A DNA stretch of 37,823 nucleotides from CAYUFB01 sp964444125 (GCA_964444125.1 CAYUFB010000010.1:1-37823), one strand, 5' to 3'; positions 1 to 8,997 are shown, counted from the first letter of the stretch. Notes: generated by a model from the letters alone, not told the origin. Translations and numbers: made by a program.

Positions 1-2
1 TT

Positions 3-1571
3 TCCGCAGAGTTAGTTTTTGGAGTAAATTTTGATCGAAGTCGAATTGACAAGTCATTATGGTTCAGAAGATTTTGTGAACCAAATAATCAAGATAGTGT
101 GCATGAATTGCAAAAATGTGGAATTCTTAATGATGATGATATCGTTGCGTTTAAAAATGGGATCAGATTAATCGATTTGTTCCCTCAAATGATTGAAAGA
201 AAAAATGAGGAAATGCTGGATTTCTTGTCTGATCTTGTCTCCATTCAATCTTTCGGACGAAACGATGAACAAAATGTTGATCCAATTTTGTCTAAATATG
301 AAGGAAATAGTGATTTACAAGAAATATTAATAAAGGCATGTAAAAAAGCTCAGAGGTTAGCAATAAGTTTTGTCGATATGACAGATAAGGATTTCAATCC
401 TTATGAAGAAGGGTATGCGGATGAGTCAATGGATAAACCTTTATGTGGAGGATCATACGATACTTGGAGAACTGTTGCTGGTGATTTCGTTCATGCTAGG
501 CTAGCAAGGTTGTCTGAAGATGAATTAAAGAAGATGATAATATTCGTAAGTGATACCGATGCGGAATTTAATTCTCCAAAAGCCATGTCTCAGATATACC
601 GTCATATTATGCAAAATCCAGAAATTGATTTTATGTTGTTACCTCATAGCTATAATTTACCTGTGGGAGAAAAACTATTCATGCAGGTTTCGCCTGTATA
701 TTTATTAGGACAAATGATCGATTATATAATGCAGACAAGAGGTTGTAATACTGTTATGAGAGGAGATTTGTTTAAAGAAATAGACTCTTTCCAATCTCAC
801 ATAGCTTGTGGAGCCTATAATGAAGATTATAGAATAGGTAAATTTGTACGAAACCGGGCAACTGAAATAGGTACTATGGACGAAATACCTTTTCTACAAG
901 ATCTTATAGGAGTTAGGGTTAGATTTGAGGAGGGAACAGTAGATTGCAGTATTTCTTATGATTTGATGGCTAGACTAAAAGAATTCCAAAGTCAAATGAG
1001 TTATGTGGTGACACGCGTTAGGCGATTTTATAATGAAGATGTTCCATCTGAATTGGGAAGGAAATATGAGGTTGAGGCAAGGGCATATCAAGAATATGTA
1101 AGAAGCATAATCAGGGAGATCTTTACGAAAGAGGCATTAGTTAGAGGTGAAACTGGATATAAGCTCGCGCAAGAATTTGTAGATGATTTGGATTTGACTC
1201 AAAGATTATATGCGCGAAGGTTTGAAGGACTGCTTTGTGAGGCAACAGAAGAAGAAATTGAATATTTGAAATATCTAGTGAATCTGTCAGATACTTTACC
1301 AGAAAATTTTGAAATGAATTTGATATATTATAGTATGCGTGAGTTGTTTGGTACTTATTTATCATATAATAAAATAGGAGAAGAAGATGAAAGAGAGGAT
1401 TCTAGTAGAAATTCATTTACACCGGGGTTGGCTGCAAGAGTCTCTGCTGTAAGTGTTGTTATGCAATCAAGAGACTTTTGGCAACAAGGGATCATTTCCG
1501 ATGAGCTTGTGCAATATATGAAAGATCGAGGTGTGAGATCTAGATGGGCCCAAAATGTCCAATCAATTTAG
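3..1571 (+). CDS. GT-A-type glycosyltransferase-like protein, 5' end outside window
   Basis: The reading frame is open from base 3 with no stop, so the gene begins before the window; the GTG at 99 is only an internal codon. About 522 codons are visible. The middle looks like a GT-A (family 2-like) glycosyltransferase: a hydrophobic strand ending in the acidic D-T-D motif (552-560, in FVSDTDAEF), then a segment with NTVMRGDLF resembling the acceptor region, then NEDY near 819-830 resembling the E-D catalytic motif. The C-terminal 200 residues are mostly helical and I do not recognise them. No membrane helix is evident. The gene converges on the small minus-strand gene at 1579-1839 with only 7 bases between the stops. 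The family assignment rests on motif spacing alone, and the donor and acceptor are unknown. Confidence 0.55.
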   Translation, partial: SAELVFGVNFDRSRIDKSLWFRRFCEPNNQDSVHELQKCGILNDDDIVAFKNGIRLIDLFPQMIERKNEEMLDFLSDLVSIQSFGRNDEQNVDPILSKYEGNSDLQEILIKACKKAQRLAISFVDMTDKDFNPYEEGYADESMDKPLCGGSYDTWRTVAGDFVHARLARLSEDELKKMIIFVSDTDAEFNSPKAMSQIYRHIMQNPEIDFMLLPHSYNLPVGEKLFMQVSPVYLLGQMIDYIMQTRGCNTVMRGDLFKEIDSFQSHIACGAYNEDYRIGKFVRNRATEIGTMDEIPFLQDLIGVRVRFEEGTVDCSISYDLMARLKEFQSQMSYVVTRVRRFYNEDVPSELGRKYEVEARAYQEYVRSIIREIFTKEALVRGETGYKLAQEFVDDLDLTQRLYARRFEGLLCEATEEEIEYLKYLVNLSDTLPENFEMNLIYYSMRELFGTYLSYNKIGEEDEREDSSRNSFTPGLAARVSAVSVVMQSRDFWQQGIISDELVQYMKDRGVRSRWAQNVQSI

Positions 1572-1578
1572 CTAATAA

Positions 1579-1839
1579 TTAGTACTTATTCTCTCCACCA
1601 GCAAGGCGTCGATCTAATTTTTTGTCTAGATAGTCGATTAAATCCAGCATTCCTTGTTTGCTTGGAATATCAAGTTCTAATGCCTCTATACCAGTTTTAA
1701 ACTTCAATAACGAATCCTTTGCGACTAATAGATCTCCGCCAGTGTCCTGATTTCCTTCGCTATAGGCCTGTTTGATACATTTGCCAACAATTGCAAGATG
1801 TTTGATTCTTTCTACTGTAGGCTCGTCTGGTTGAATCAT
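1579..1839 (-). CDS. small hypothetical protein, 86 aa
   Basis: An 86-residue charged, probably all-helical protein starting MIQPDEPTVERIKHL, with no family I recognise. It has no signal peptide or membrane segment. Support for a real gene is its position: it fills the gap between a convergent and a divergent gene, and on the minus strand upstream of its ATG there is TTGAAA, 17 bases, TAAACT (roughly 1863-1891) as a possible promoter. There is no Shine-Dalgarno sequence, as for most genes here. Sequence composition resembles the neighbours. Function unknown. Confidence 0.5.
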   Translation of the reverse strand: MIQPDEPTVERIKHLAIVGKCIKQAYSEGNQDTGGDLLVAKDSLLKFKTGIEALELDIPSKQGMLDLIDYLDKKLDRRLAGGENKY

Positions 1840-1922
1840 TGTACTTTTTTTAATAATTACCTTAGTTTACATTTTTAAGTCACATGTTTCAATCAAATAC
1901 AGTTTTTTCTTAATTTTTCATA

Positions 1923-1952
1923 TTGTAATTATTCAACAATAATTGATATAAT
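1923..1952 (+). promoter_or_regulatory. promoter of rpsA
   Basis: TTGTAA (1923-1928), an 18-base spacer and a perfect TATAAT (1947-1952) give a sigma-70-type promoter with a predicted start near 1959, leaving a leader of about 63 bases before rpsA. Confidence 0.7.
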
Positions 1953-1975
1953 GCATCCAGAAAGGGCTTCGTTGC

Positions 1976-1995
1976 TCTCTTTTCCGAAAAAGAGA
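1976..1995 (+). promoter_or_regulatory. hairpin in the rpsA leader
   Basis: TCTCTTTT (1976-1983) pairs perfectly with AAAAGAGA (1988-1995) across the loop CCGA. It lies between the predicted transcription start and the start codon. S1 represses its own mRNA in Escherichia coli through leader structure; whether this hairpin does that is untested inference. Confidence 0.35.
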
Positions 1996-2021
1996 AAACC
2001 AACAGCGAGGTAGAAAAAGAA

Positions 2022-3233
2022 ATGTCAGATAATAAACATAAGGTTTTAGATGAATACCTAGAAAATCTTAAAAATCCTCCAAAAACTTTTGAAAAAGGCA
2101 TGATTATCAAAGGAAGAATTGTCAGTATCTCCAAAGGGGAAATCCTTGTTGATATTGGAAGTAGGGCTGAGGGTGTTGTCAGTGGTAAAGAAATGAAACT
2201 TGACGGAGAGAAGTTAGACAAAAAAGTTGGAGAGGAAGTATTGGTATATGTCATCTCTGGAGAAACTCCTGAAGGTCAAATCGAGTTATCCATCAGACGA
2301 ACCGGGACTGCCAGGAAATGGTTTGAGCTTGAACAAGCACAAAATGATGCTCAGGCCATCACGGTTACAGTTATTGAAGCCAACACTGGTGGAGTAATTG
2401 TTGATATCGGTGGGGGCTTGAGAGGATTCATTCCTACTTCTCAGCTAGATAATAGTAGAATATATCCAGTTGGAGGGTTTGATTCTAAGGAAGATGCTAC
2501 TCAAAAACTTCAAGGCAAACTTGCGGAGTTAATAGGAGAAAAAATTTCAGTACAAGTTATTGAAATTGATAAAGAAAAAAACAGAGTTATTTTCTCTGAA
2601 AAACTTGTCACTGCAAGTGATGATCTTGAGATGAGAGAAGAAACACTTAAGAAGAGTGGTGTTGGTGACAACCTAGAAGGAGAGGTCACCGGTATTGCAC
2701 CATTTGGCTTATTTGTTAATGCTCAAGGTCTAGAGGGATTGGTCCATCTTTCCGAAATTAGCTGGGACAAGGTTTCCAATCCAGCGGATTTTGCAAATGT
2801 TGGTGATAAGGTCAAAGTCCAAATTATTGGAATCCAAGATGATGGAAAGAGAATCGCCTATTCAATTAAGAGACTTCAAAAAGATCCATGGGATGAAATT
2901 GTTAGCGAATACAAAGTCGGCAAAGTTGTCGATGCTGTTGTAACTAAAGTCGTCGACTATGGAGCGTTTGTTAGAATCGATGATAAGGTCAATGGACTTG
3001 TCCATATCTCTGAATTAAGTGACAAATTAGTCAAGGATCCAAGCAAAATTGTATCCGAAGGTGACGTTGTCAAACTTGAAATCATCTCAGTTTCTAAAGA
3101 AGAGAGACATCTTGGCTTAAGTTTGAAAAGAGCCATGAAAAAGTCTAGTACTTCTGATGAGACATACAAAGAAGAAAAATCTCAAGTAGCTCCTGAAATG
3201 GCTAGTTTGGGTAAACTTCTTGATGAAGAATAA
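2022..3233 (+). CDS. rpsA: 30S ribosomal protein S1 (four S1 domains)
   Basis: Ribosomal protein S1 helps the 30S subunit bind and unfold mRNA. The 403-residue protein holds four S1 (OB-fold) repeats at roughly residues 24-95, 112-200, 215-283 and 300-370, seen as repeats of a G-x-V-x-x-I entry strand and a GLVHISELS-type strand (VHLSEISWD, VHISELSDK). Six repeats are usual in Proteobacteria; four-repeat forms are common elsewhere. The second repeat is longer and ends in a charged linker. The acidic C-terminal tail is typical. Its start has the only Shine-Dalgarno-like sequence I see in the window (GAGG at 2007-2010, rather far at 11 bases). It has its own promoter and is followed directly by an intrinsic terminator, so it is monocistronic. 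Confidence 0.92.
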   Translation: MSDNKHKVLDEYLENLKNPPKTFEKGMIIKGRIVSISKGEILVDIGSRAEGVVSGKEMKLDGEKLDKKVGEEVLVYVISGETPEGQIELSIRRTGTARKWFELEQAQNDAQAITVTVIEANTGGVIVDIGGGLRGFIPTSQLDNSRIYPVGGFDSKEDATQKLQGKLAELIGEKISVQVIEIDKEKNRVIFSEKLVTASDDLEMREETLKKSGVGDNLEGEVTGIAPFGLFVNAQGLEGLVHLSEISWDKVSNPADFANVGDKVKVQIIGIQDDGKRIAYSIKRLQKDPWDEIVSEYKVGKVVDAVVTKVVDYGAFVRIDDKVNGLVHISELSDKLVKDPSKIVSEGDVVKLEIISVSKEERHLGLSLKRAMKKSSTSDETYKEEKSQVAPEMASLGKLLDEE

Positions 3234-3255
3234 AAGTATGTAATGAATATTTTTT

Positions 3256-3286
3256 AAGAGGGACAAGAATTTGTCCCTCTTTTTTA
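3256..3286 (+). terminator. intrinsic terminator of rpsA
   Basis: An 11-base-pair stem built on GAGGGACAA (3258-3266) and TTGTCCCTC (3271-3279), extended by flanking A-T pairs, with loop GAAT and a following run of T. Textbook Rho-independent terminator. Confidence 0.92.
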
Positions 3287-3301
3287 TATTTAGCACTCAT
3301 G

Positions 3302-3310
3302 TGATAAAAT
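3302..3310 (+). promoter_or_regulatory. extended -10 promoter of clpC with a CIRCE-like half site
   Basis: TG-A-TAAAAT (3302-3310) is an extended -10 box about 28 bases before the clpC ATG; no good -35 is seen. TTAGCACTC (3290-3298), identical to the left arm of the CIRCE operator, lies just upstream, but the right arm is absent. Confidence 0.4.
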
Positions 3311-3337
3311 TTGATGTTAACTAATTAACATTTCTTT

Positions 3338-5806
3338 ATGACAAAAAATCAAACATTGGATGAAATAGAGGGGTTAGAAAGATTAAGTGATAATGCAAAA
3401 TCTATAGTGCTTAGAGCATATGACATGGCGAGATATGATGAAATGGGGAAGGGAAAATTAGACGAATTTCATCTATTTATGTCAATTTTATTACAAAAGA
3501 ACTCTATTGCAGTGAGGGTCTTACAAAAAATAGGTATTGATTTAGACAAGATACTTATGGATTTGATTAAGCCAAGAGCGTTGACTCCAGGCAAGGTAGA
3601 AGTTAGTGATGAATTCAATCAAATTCTTATACAGGCTTTTTATGAGGCTAGTCAATTAAGACATGTATATGTTGGAAGTGAGCATCTTCTGCTTGCCATC
3701 TCGAAACTTCATCAATTAACCAGATTTAGTAAGTTAATTCCAGAAAGTACAAGTTATTTAACTATCAAAGAAGCTATATTATCAACTGGGAATTACCATC
3801 CTGGCATATTTAGTGCATTTCCTAATTCTACAGTTGATAGCAAAAGTGCATTAGAATATTTTACTAGGGATATGAATCTTATGGCCAAAGAAGGTAGATT
3901 TTTACCAATCTTTGGGAGACATGACGAGATAGAAAGATTAATACATATATTAAGTAGAAAGAACAAAAATAATCCGGTATTGATAGGAGAGTCGGGAGTG
4001 GGCAAAACAGCAATTGTAGAAGGTTTCGTGCAGAAAATCTTAGCGGGTGATGTTCCTGATGCTCTTGCTGATTATCAAGTTATCCAGTTAGATCTTGCCG
4101 TGATATTGGCAGGAGCCAAAATTAGAGGAGATGTCGAAGAAAGATTGTTGGCAGTCATTGATGAATTGAAAAGTGATAAAAACAAAGTGGTATTTATTGA
4201 TGAGATCCATATGATCATTGGTGCGGGCACCGCAGGTTCAGGTGGTGGAATGGATATCGCCAATTTGCTTAAGCCGTACCTGACTAGTGGAGAAATTAAA
4301 GTAATTGGTGCCACAACATTTGATGAGTATCAGAAGTATTTCGAAGAGGATAATGCCTTGACTCGTAGATTCCAGCCGATTTCGGTAGAGGAAATATCTC
4401 AAGAGGATTCGATAAATTTACTTAAATTTGTAAAAAAGGAATATGAGAATTTTCATAGAGTGAAAATCAGCGACGAGGCATTGAAAGAAGCAGTAATTTT
4501 GTCTTCCAGGTATGTGACTGATAGATATTTGCCAGATAAGGCTCTAGACGTAGTAGATGAAACAGCTTCAAAGATCAAATTAAGCCAAAAGGGTGTATTG
4601 CAAAGTAGCGCTTTAAGTAAGGAATTGGAAAAAATTATGACGGAAAAATTTGTTGCTCTAGAAAAGGGGGATTTTGCGAAGGCAGCGAAATTGCGAACAA
4701 AAGAGGTTGAGATTGAAGAAATTCTGAAACAAGAGAGGAAAAAACTGAATAGAAAAACCAAGTCAAAGACGGTGAGTGTTGACGATGTCAGGGAAGTTGT
4801 TTCGAAAATGACCGGAATACCATTACAGACAATGTCGAAAACAGACCTTGAGAGATTGTCCAATCTCCAAAATTCCTTTGGAGAAGTTATTGTTGGGCAG
4901 CCAGACGCATTAAAAAGCGTTTCTGCTGCCTTAAAAAGGGCTCGTGTTGGATTGATGGATGAAAGACGTCCATTAGCCTCCTTTTTGTTTTTAGGACCAA
5001 CTGGCGTAGGCAAAACTGAAACAGCGAAGATAATTGCAAGATTGCTATTCGGGGATGAGGATTCATTAATTCAGGTAAATATGAGTGAATTTATGGAACA
5101 ACACAGTGTTAGCAAAATTATAGGATCTCCGCCTGGTTATGTAGGTTACTCTGAAGGTGGGCATATAACAGAACGTGTCCGAAGAAAGCCATATAGCGTG
5201 GTTTTGTTTGACGAGATAGAAAAAGCACATCCGGATACTTTGAATGTTCTGCTTCAAATTTTAGAAGAGGGAGAGATCCGGGATAGCAAAGGGCGTAGGG
5301 TAAATTTTCGAAATACAATAATTATTATGACTTCTAATATCGGAGCGGACAAAATTGCCAAGGACCAAGTTTTGGGTTTTGAAATAGAATCGCCAAAATC
5401 AAGCTCTGAGATTGAAGATGCTTATCAGGACATGAAAGAAAAATTAATGGTTGAACTAAAAAATGAAATGAGGCCGGAATTCCTAAATAGAATTGATGAA
5501 ATAGTCATCTATAGAGGATTGGACTCGAAAGATGCTAAGCAAATTACTGAATTATTATTGCAGCAGTTATCCTCAAGATTGAAGCAGTTAAATATTGAAA
5601 TTAAATGGCAGGAAAGAGTGGTCGATTACATTGTTGATCAAGGGTTTAGTGAAGAGTATGGCGCTCGAAACTTACGTAGAAAAATTCAGGAATTTGTTGA
5701 GACAAAATTATCGGAAATGATACTGGAGAGGGAATTTGACATCAATTCTGGTGCAAAAATTCAGATCGATTTTGAGAACAAAAAACTAGTATTTAAAGTC
5801 AAATAA
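3338..5806 (+). CDS. clpC: ClpC-type AAA+ unfoldase
   Basis: A Hsp100 ATPase that unfolds proteins and feeds them to ClpP. The 822 residues show the N-terminal double Clp repeat (about 10-150), first ATPase domain with Walker A GESGVGKT (217-224) and Walker B VVFIDEIHM, a UVR-type middle segment (near KGDFAKAAKLR), and a second ATPase domain with Walker A GPTGVGKT (553-560), VVLFDEIEKAHPD and the pore/arginine region ending NRIDEI. LGF at 679-681 sits where ClpP-binding loops carry L/V/I-G-F, so it should partner with a peptidase rather than act like ClpB. The short UVR middle segment also favours ClpC. The ATG has no Shine-Dalgarno sequence. radA begins one base after its stop, so the two are co-transcribed, a pairing also found in Firmicutes. 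No clpP or adaptor is in the window. Confidence 0.92.
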   Translation: MTKNQTLDEIEGLERLSDNAKSIVLRAYDMARYDEMGKGKLDEFHLFMSILLQKNSIAVRVLQKIGIDLDKILMDLIKPRALTPGKVEVSDEFNQILIQAFYEASQLRHVYVGSEHLLLAISKLHQLTRFSKLIPESTSYLTIKEAILSTGNYHPGIFSAFPNSTVDSKSALEYFTRDMNLMAKEGRFLPIFGRHDEIERLIHILSRKNKNNPVLIGESGVGKTAIVEGFVQKILAGDVPDALADYQVIQLDLAVILAGAKIRGDVEERLLAVIDELKSDKNKVVFIDEIHMIIGAGTAGSGGGMDIANLLKPYLTSGEIKVIGATTFDEYQKYFEEDNALTRRFQPISVEEISQEDSINLLKFVKKEYENFHRVKISDEALKEAVILSSRYVTDRYLPDKALDVVDETASKIKLSQKGVLQSSALSKELEKIMTEKFVALEKGDFAKAAKLRTKEVEIEEILKQERKKLNRKTKSKTVSVDDVREVVSKMTGIPLQTMSKTDLERLSNLQNSFGEVIVGQPDALKSVSAALKRARVGLMDERRPLASFLFLGPTGVGKTETAKIIARLLFGDEDSLIQVNMSEFMEQHSVSKIIGSPPGYVGYSEGGHITERVRRKPYSVVLFDEIEKAHPDTLNVLLQILEEGEIRDSKGRRVNFRNTIIIMTSNIGADKIAKDQVLGFEIESPKSSSEIEDAYQDMKEKLMVELKNEMRPEFLNRIDEIVIYRGLDSKDAKQITELLLQQLSSRLKQLNIEIKWQERVVDYIVDQGFSEEYGARNLRRKIQEFVETKLSEMILEREFDINSGAKIQIDFENKKLVFKVK

Positions 5807-5807
5807 A

Positions 5808-7130
5808 ATGTCCAAAAACGATATCAGTTATGTATGTTCAAATTGCGGAGCTTCTTATCTAAAATGGTCTGGCCAATGTTTAAACTGTAATCAGTGGAAT
5901 ACTCTTGAGGAAGAGGTGGTATATGATAGTCAAAAAAACGCCCTTACTGCCGGAGTTCAAGCCGAGGTCAAGATTCAGAAACTAAAAGATATTAGGGCAA
6001 CTGATCTGACTAGGACTGCTTCTGGTTTTGGTGAAGTAGATAGAGTGCTTGGAGGGGAGAAAAATAAGGGATTTGTCAAAGGACAGGTTGTTTTGTTGTC
6101 CGGTGATCCTGGAATTGGTAAGTCAACTATACTTTTGCAGATTCTAAATAATCTTGCGAAAGGCAAACATGAAGCAATTTATGTAAGTGCTGAAGAGTCG
6201 GCTCATCAAATTGCATTAAGGGCGGAGAGAATTGGCGGCAAAAGTATTTCTTCGTTAAAGATTGTTAGCGGGTTTGACGTGGATGCAATTATTGGATTGA
6301 TCTCAAAAGAAAATCCTGAATTTGTAGTTATTGATTCCATCCAGACTATATCAACACAGGATGTTCGAGGAATGGCTGGAGGAATCGCTCAAGTAAAAGC
6401 TTGCACAGGGAAATTAGTCAATTTCGCTAAAGCGCATGATATCTGTATGGTTATCGTTGGGCACATCAATAAAGAGGGAAATGTGGCTGGCCCAAAAACG
6501 TTAGAGCATCTAGTTGACACAGTTTTACATTTAGAAGGAGATAAAAGAGGTGGATTTAGGATTATAAGGAGTTTGAAAAATAGATTTGGGTCAACAGATG
6601 AGGTGGGTATCTTAGGTATGGATTCAACTGGAATGGTGGATCTCGATGATGCTTCAAAGTATTTCGTATCAGATGATGACTTGGAGGGGGTTGCAAGGGG
6701 CGCTATTTTGGAAGGTAATAGAATTCTGATTGTAGAAGTTCAATCACTAGTCAGTCCATCCGCATTTGCTATGCCCAAAAGAGTGGCTGAGGGGATATCG
6801 TTGGCAAAATTGCAGGTTATTTTGGCAATACTTCAGAAACACTCAAAAATAAGGCTCGCTGATAAAGACGTCTATGTAAATATCGCTGGTGGACTAAAGA
6901 TCAAAGATCCTTCAATAGATCTTGCTATTGCGGCTTCGATCGTATCGTCTGTTAAATCAAAAAAAATCAATAATAATAAATTAATAGTTGGTGAACTAAG
7001 CTTGACTGGTAAGGTGGGGCTTGTTCGCAATATTGGATCAAGGGAGAAGGAGATACGAAGATTGGGATACAAGGAAATTATTGATAATCGTTCGCTTACA
7101 AACATTTCCCGAATCGCTGATGTGATGTAA
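5808..7130 (+). CDS. radA: DNA repair protein RadA (Sms)
   Basis: RadA is a hexameric DnaB-like helicase that aids recombination branch migration and, in naturally competent bacteria, strand integration. The 440-residue protein has the N-terminal four-cysteine zinc motif (C10, C13, C24, C27), a RecA-like ATPase with Walker A GDPGIGKS (99-106), the RadA signature KNRFG (257-261), and a C-terminal Lon-protease-like domain (from about residue 300). Length and motif order are normal. It starts one base after clpC, with no ribosome-binding site of its own, which implies translational coupling. A ComEA/ComEC operon elsewhere in the window fits a role in transformation, but that is inference. Confidence 0.94.
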   Translation: MSKNDISYVCSNCGASYLKWSGQCLNCNQWNTLEEEVVYDSQKNALTAGVQAEVKIQKLKDIRATDLTRTASGFGEVDRVLGGEKNKGFVKGQVVLLSGDPGIGKSTILLQILNNLAKGKHEAIYVSAEESAHQIALRAERIGGKSISSLKIVSGFDVDAIIGLISKENPEFVVIDSIQTISTQDVRGMAGGIAQVKACTGKLVNFAKAHDICMVIVGHINKEGNVAGPKTLEHLVDTVLHLEGDKRGGFRIIRSLKNRFGSTDEVGILGMDSTGMVDLDDASKYFVSDDDLEGVARGAILEGNRILIVEVQSLVSPSAFAMPKRVAEGISLAKLQVILAILQKHSKIRLADKDVYVNIAGGLKIKDPSIDLAIAASIVSSVKSKKINNNKLIVGELSLTGKVGLVRNIGSREKEIRRLGYKEIIDNRSLTNISRIADVM

Positions 7131-7187
7131 ATTTTATTATTCAGTTTATAGGTATATATTTGCGCAGAGAATTTCACGACTATAGGC

Positions 7188-7217
7188 TTGACATACTGTC
7201 TTGTTATAGGATATAAT
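7188..7217 (+). promoter_or_regulatory. strong promoter for a structured RNA
   Basis: A perfect TTGACA (7188-7193) and a perfect TATAAT (7212-7217) are separated by 18 bases. It is the best consensus promoter in the window and no open reading frame follows; the predicted start is near 7221-7224. Confidence 0.85.
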
Positions 7218-7220
7218 TGT

Positions 7221-7420
7221 GCAGTTCTTTTAAAGCACAGTTGTTTCCAGCTCCCAGAGTCTGGTTCGCGTACGACCTTGGTATATGAAATTATTATATT
7301 GAGGTACTTACTGGGCTCTCGGAATTGGAAATAGTGTGTATTTAAAACCGCACTGTCTTTACTGTGTCCTCCATAGATTAAACTGTGGAGGGGTCGGTCG
7401 GGGCAGTGCCGATCCCTTTA
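7221..7420 (+). ncRNA. unidentified structured RNA between radA and rho
   Basis: About 200 bases with three hairpins and no credible reading frame. The first is a long rod (7221-7356): TTTTAAA (7228-7234) pairs with TTTAAAA (7341-7347), GCACA with TGTGT, TTTCCA (7244-7249) with TGGAAA (7326-7331), TCC with GGA, and AGAGTCTGG (7256-7264) with CTGGGCTCT (7311-7319), closing over an AU-rich tip. The second pairs CCTCCATAG (7368-7376) with CTGTGGAGG (7383-7391). The third pairs GGGGTCGGT (7390-7398) with GCCGATCCC (7408-7416) and may act as a weak terminator. The rod recalls 6S RNA, but I cannot place the conserved 6S bubble, and the hallmark bases of RNase P, SRP and tmRNA RNAs are absent. It has its own promoter, and rho has another one downstream, so it is probably an independent gene. 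Confidence 0.6.
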
Positions 7421-7433
7421 GATTGATGAAAAT

Positions 7434-7463
7434 TTGACATATCTACATAAAGGATATTATACT
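7434..7463 (+). promoter_or_regulatory. promoter of rho
   Basis: TTGACA (7434-7439), 18 bases, TATACT (7458-7463). The predicted leader before rho is about 115 bases and AT-rich, with a small TGCTTA/TAAGCA hairpin near 7532-7546. Long leaders are usual for rho, which represses itself by premature termination in Escherichia coli. Confidence 0.75.
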
Positions 7464-7585
7464 CTTTGTTGTAGATGATCTTCATTATATATGTGGTTTC
7501 CCAAAATTCATAAAAATATTTTATAAAATTTTTGCTTAGAATAAGCATTACTTAATTCGTATTTAATTTAATTAATAAAGCATTA

Positions 7586-8959
7586 ATGGTAGAAAGAAAA
7601 AAAATTACAAAAGAAAAAGTTGTTGATTCAAAAGAACAATTACCTGTAGTAACTGCTAAGGCGGTTGCAAAGTCTGTTGTTAAATCAAAAGACAAAATTG
7701 CGCAGGCAATGACCTTAAAAGAATTAAATAATAAAACTGTTGCAGATTTGAGAAAAATGGCTGCTGATCTAAATATTAATGATGTTAGTGATCTTAACAA
7801 AGAAGATTTAGTTATTGAGGTATTAAGAGAGCAGACGAAAAGAGGAGGCAATATTTTTGCAGAAGGAGTATTGGAAGTTATTAATGATGGAAGTCATGGA
7901 GTCTTGAGAGCATTAAGTTTATTGCCTGGAGAAAACGATGTTTATGTATCAGGATCCCAAATAAAAAGATTCAACTTACGCCAGGGTGATTATGTATCCG
8001 GACAAGCTAGACCTCCAAAGGAGGGAGAAAGATATTTATCATTGCTGAGAATAGAAGCGATAAATAGTGCTAGTCCCGAGGAAGCTTTGTCACGCTCTCA
8101 ATTTAAATCTATGACTCCAATTTTTCCTGATGAACAAATCAAACTAGCAACCGATAGATCTACTATGTCCACACGACTTATTGATCTATTGTGTCCGATT
8201 GGAAAAGGTCAAAGAGGTATGATTGTAGCACCTCCAAAGGCTGGAAAAACCTGGTTGTTGAAAGATATTGCACATGGAATCAAGGTTAATAACCCAGATA
8301 TTCATCTTATTGTATTACTAGTTGGTGAGCGTCCAGAAGAAGTAACCGATATGGAAAGATCAGTTGATGGTGAAGTTGTTGCATCAAATTTTGACGAACC
8401 ACCTGAGGATCACACTAGAGTCGCTGAATTGGCACTTGATAGAGCTAAAAGAATTGTTGAACAGGGTAGAGATGTCGTAATTTTGATGGATTCAATCACG
8501 AGGCTTGCAAGAGCTTATAATATAGTTGCACCACCATCAGGTAGAACACTTTCTGGAGGTTTTGATCCTGTTGCAATTTATCCTCCAAAGAGATTCTTTG
8601 GAGCTGCCAGAAATTTCGAGGGCAAGGGTAGTTTGACTATAATTGCTACGGCACTTGTCGAAACTGGAAGTAGGATGGATGAAGTGATTTTTGAAGAATT
8701 CAAAGGTACTGGCAACATGGAATTGAAATTAGATAGGAAACTGGCTCAAAGAAGAGTATTCCCGTCAATTGATGTTCTAGAATCTGGTACCAGAAATGAT
8801 GAAAAATTGCTTGCACCTGAGGTGTTGGCTCAAACTTGGAGAGTAAGACGTATGTTGGATAATTTTAAAGATATTGAGGCTACACAGATACTTATCGAAA
8901 GACTCAAAAAGACCAAGGACAATGCAGAATTTCTTGCAACATTGCATGAATCACTCTAA
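7586..8959 (+). CDS. rho: transcription termination factor Rho
   Basis: Hexameric RNA helicase/translocase that ends transcription at untranslated RNA. The 457-residue protein has a basic N-terminal extension of about 40 residues, the Rho N domain (KTVADLRKMAADLNI), the cold-shock-like RNA-binding domain (about 90-170) and the ATPase domain with Walker A APPKAGKT (215-222), Walker B VVILMDSITRLARAYN and the R-loop region near GKGSLT. All key regions look intact and the length is near the family norm. The ATG has no Shine-Dalgarno sequence. The gene is monocistronic behind its own promoter, and the next gene appears to have its own. Confidence 0.95.
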   Translation: MVERKKITKEKVVDSKEQLPVVTAKAVAKSVVKSKDKIAQAMTLKELNNKTVADLRKMAADLNINDVSDLNKEDLVIEVLREQTKRGGNIFAEGVLEVINDGSHGVLRALSLLPGENDVYVSGSQIKRFNLRQGDYVSGQARPPKEGERYLSLLRIEAINSASPEEALSRSQFKSMTPIFPDEQIKLATDRSTMSTRLIDLLCPIGKGQRGMIVAPPKAGKTWLLKDIAHGIKVNNPDIHLIVLLVGERPEEVTDMERSVDGEVVASNFDEPPEDHTRVAELALDRAKRIVEQGRDVVILMDSITRLARAYNIVAPPSGRTLSGGFDPVAIYPPKRFFGAARNFEGKGSLTIIATALVETGSRMDEVIFEEFKGTGNMELKLDRKLAQRRVFPSIDVLESGTRNDEKLLAPEVLAQTWRVRRMLDNFKDIEATQILIERLKKTKDNAEFLATLHESL

Positions 8960-8988
8960 TTTTGGTATGATTAGGTTCTACATATAAA
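8960..8988 (+). promoter_or_regulatory. promoter of the LysM/M23 gene, nearly leaderless
   Basis: TTTTGG (8960-8965), 17 bases, TATAAA (8983-8988), then 9 bases to the GTG at 8998. Transcription would start only a few bases before the start codon. Confidence 0.45.
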
Positions 8989-8997
8989 TTATATAAA

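Noticed and set aside
99..101. GTG at 99 as the start of the first gene
   Set aside because: The same frame is open back to base 3 without a stop, so the gene is cut by the window edge.
7221..7420. Naming the first RNA as 6S, SRP, RNase P or tmRNA
   Set aside because: No GAGGAAAGUCC-type RNase P core, no SRP GGAA-tip motif, no tRNA-like end and no clear 6S bubble; left unnamed.
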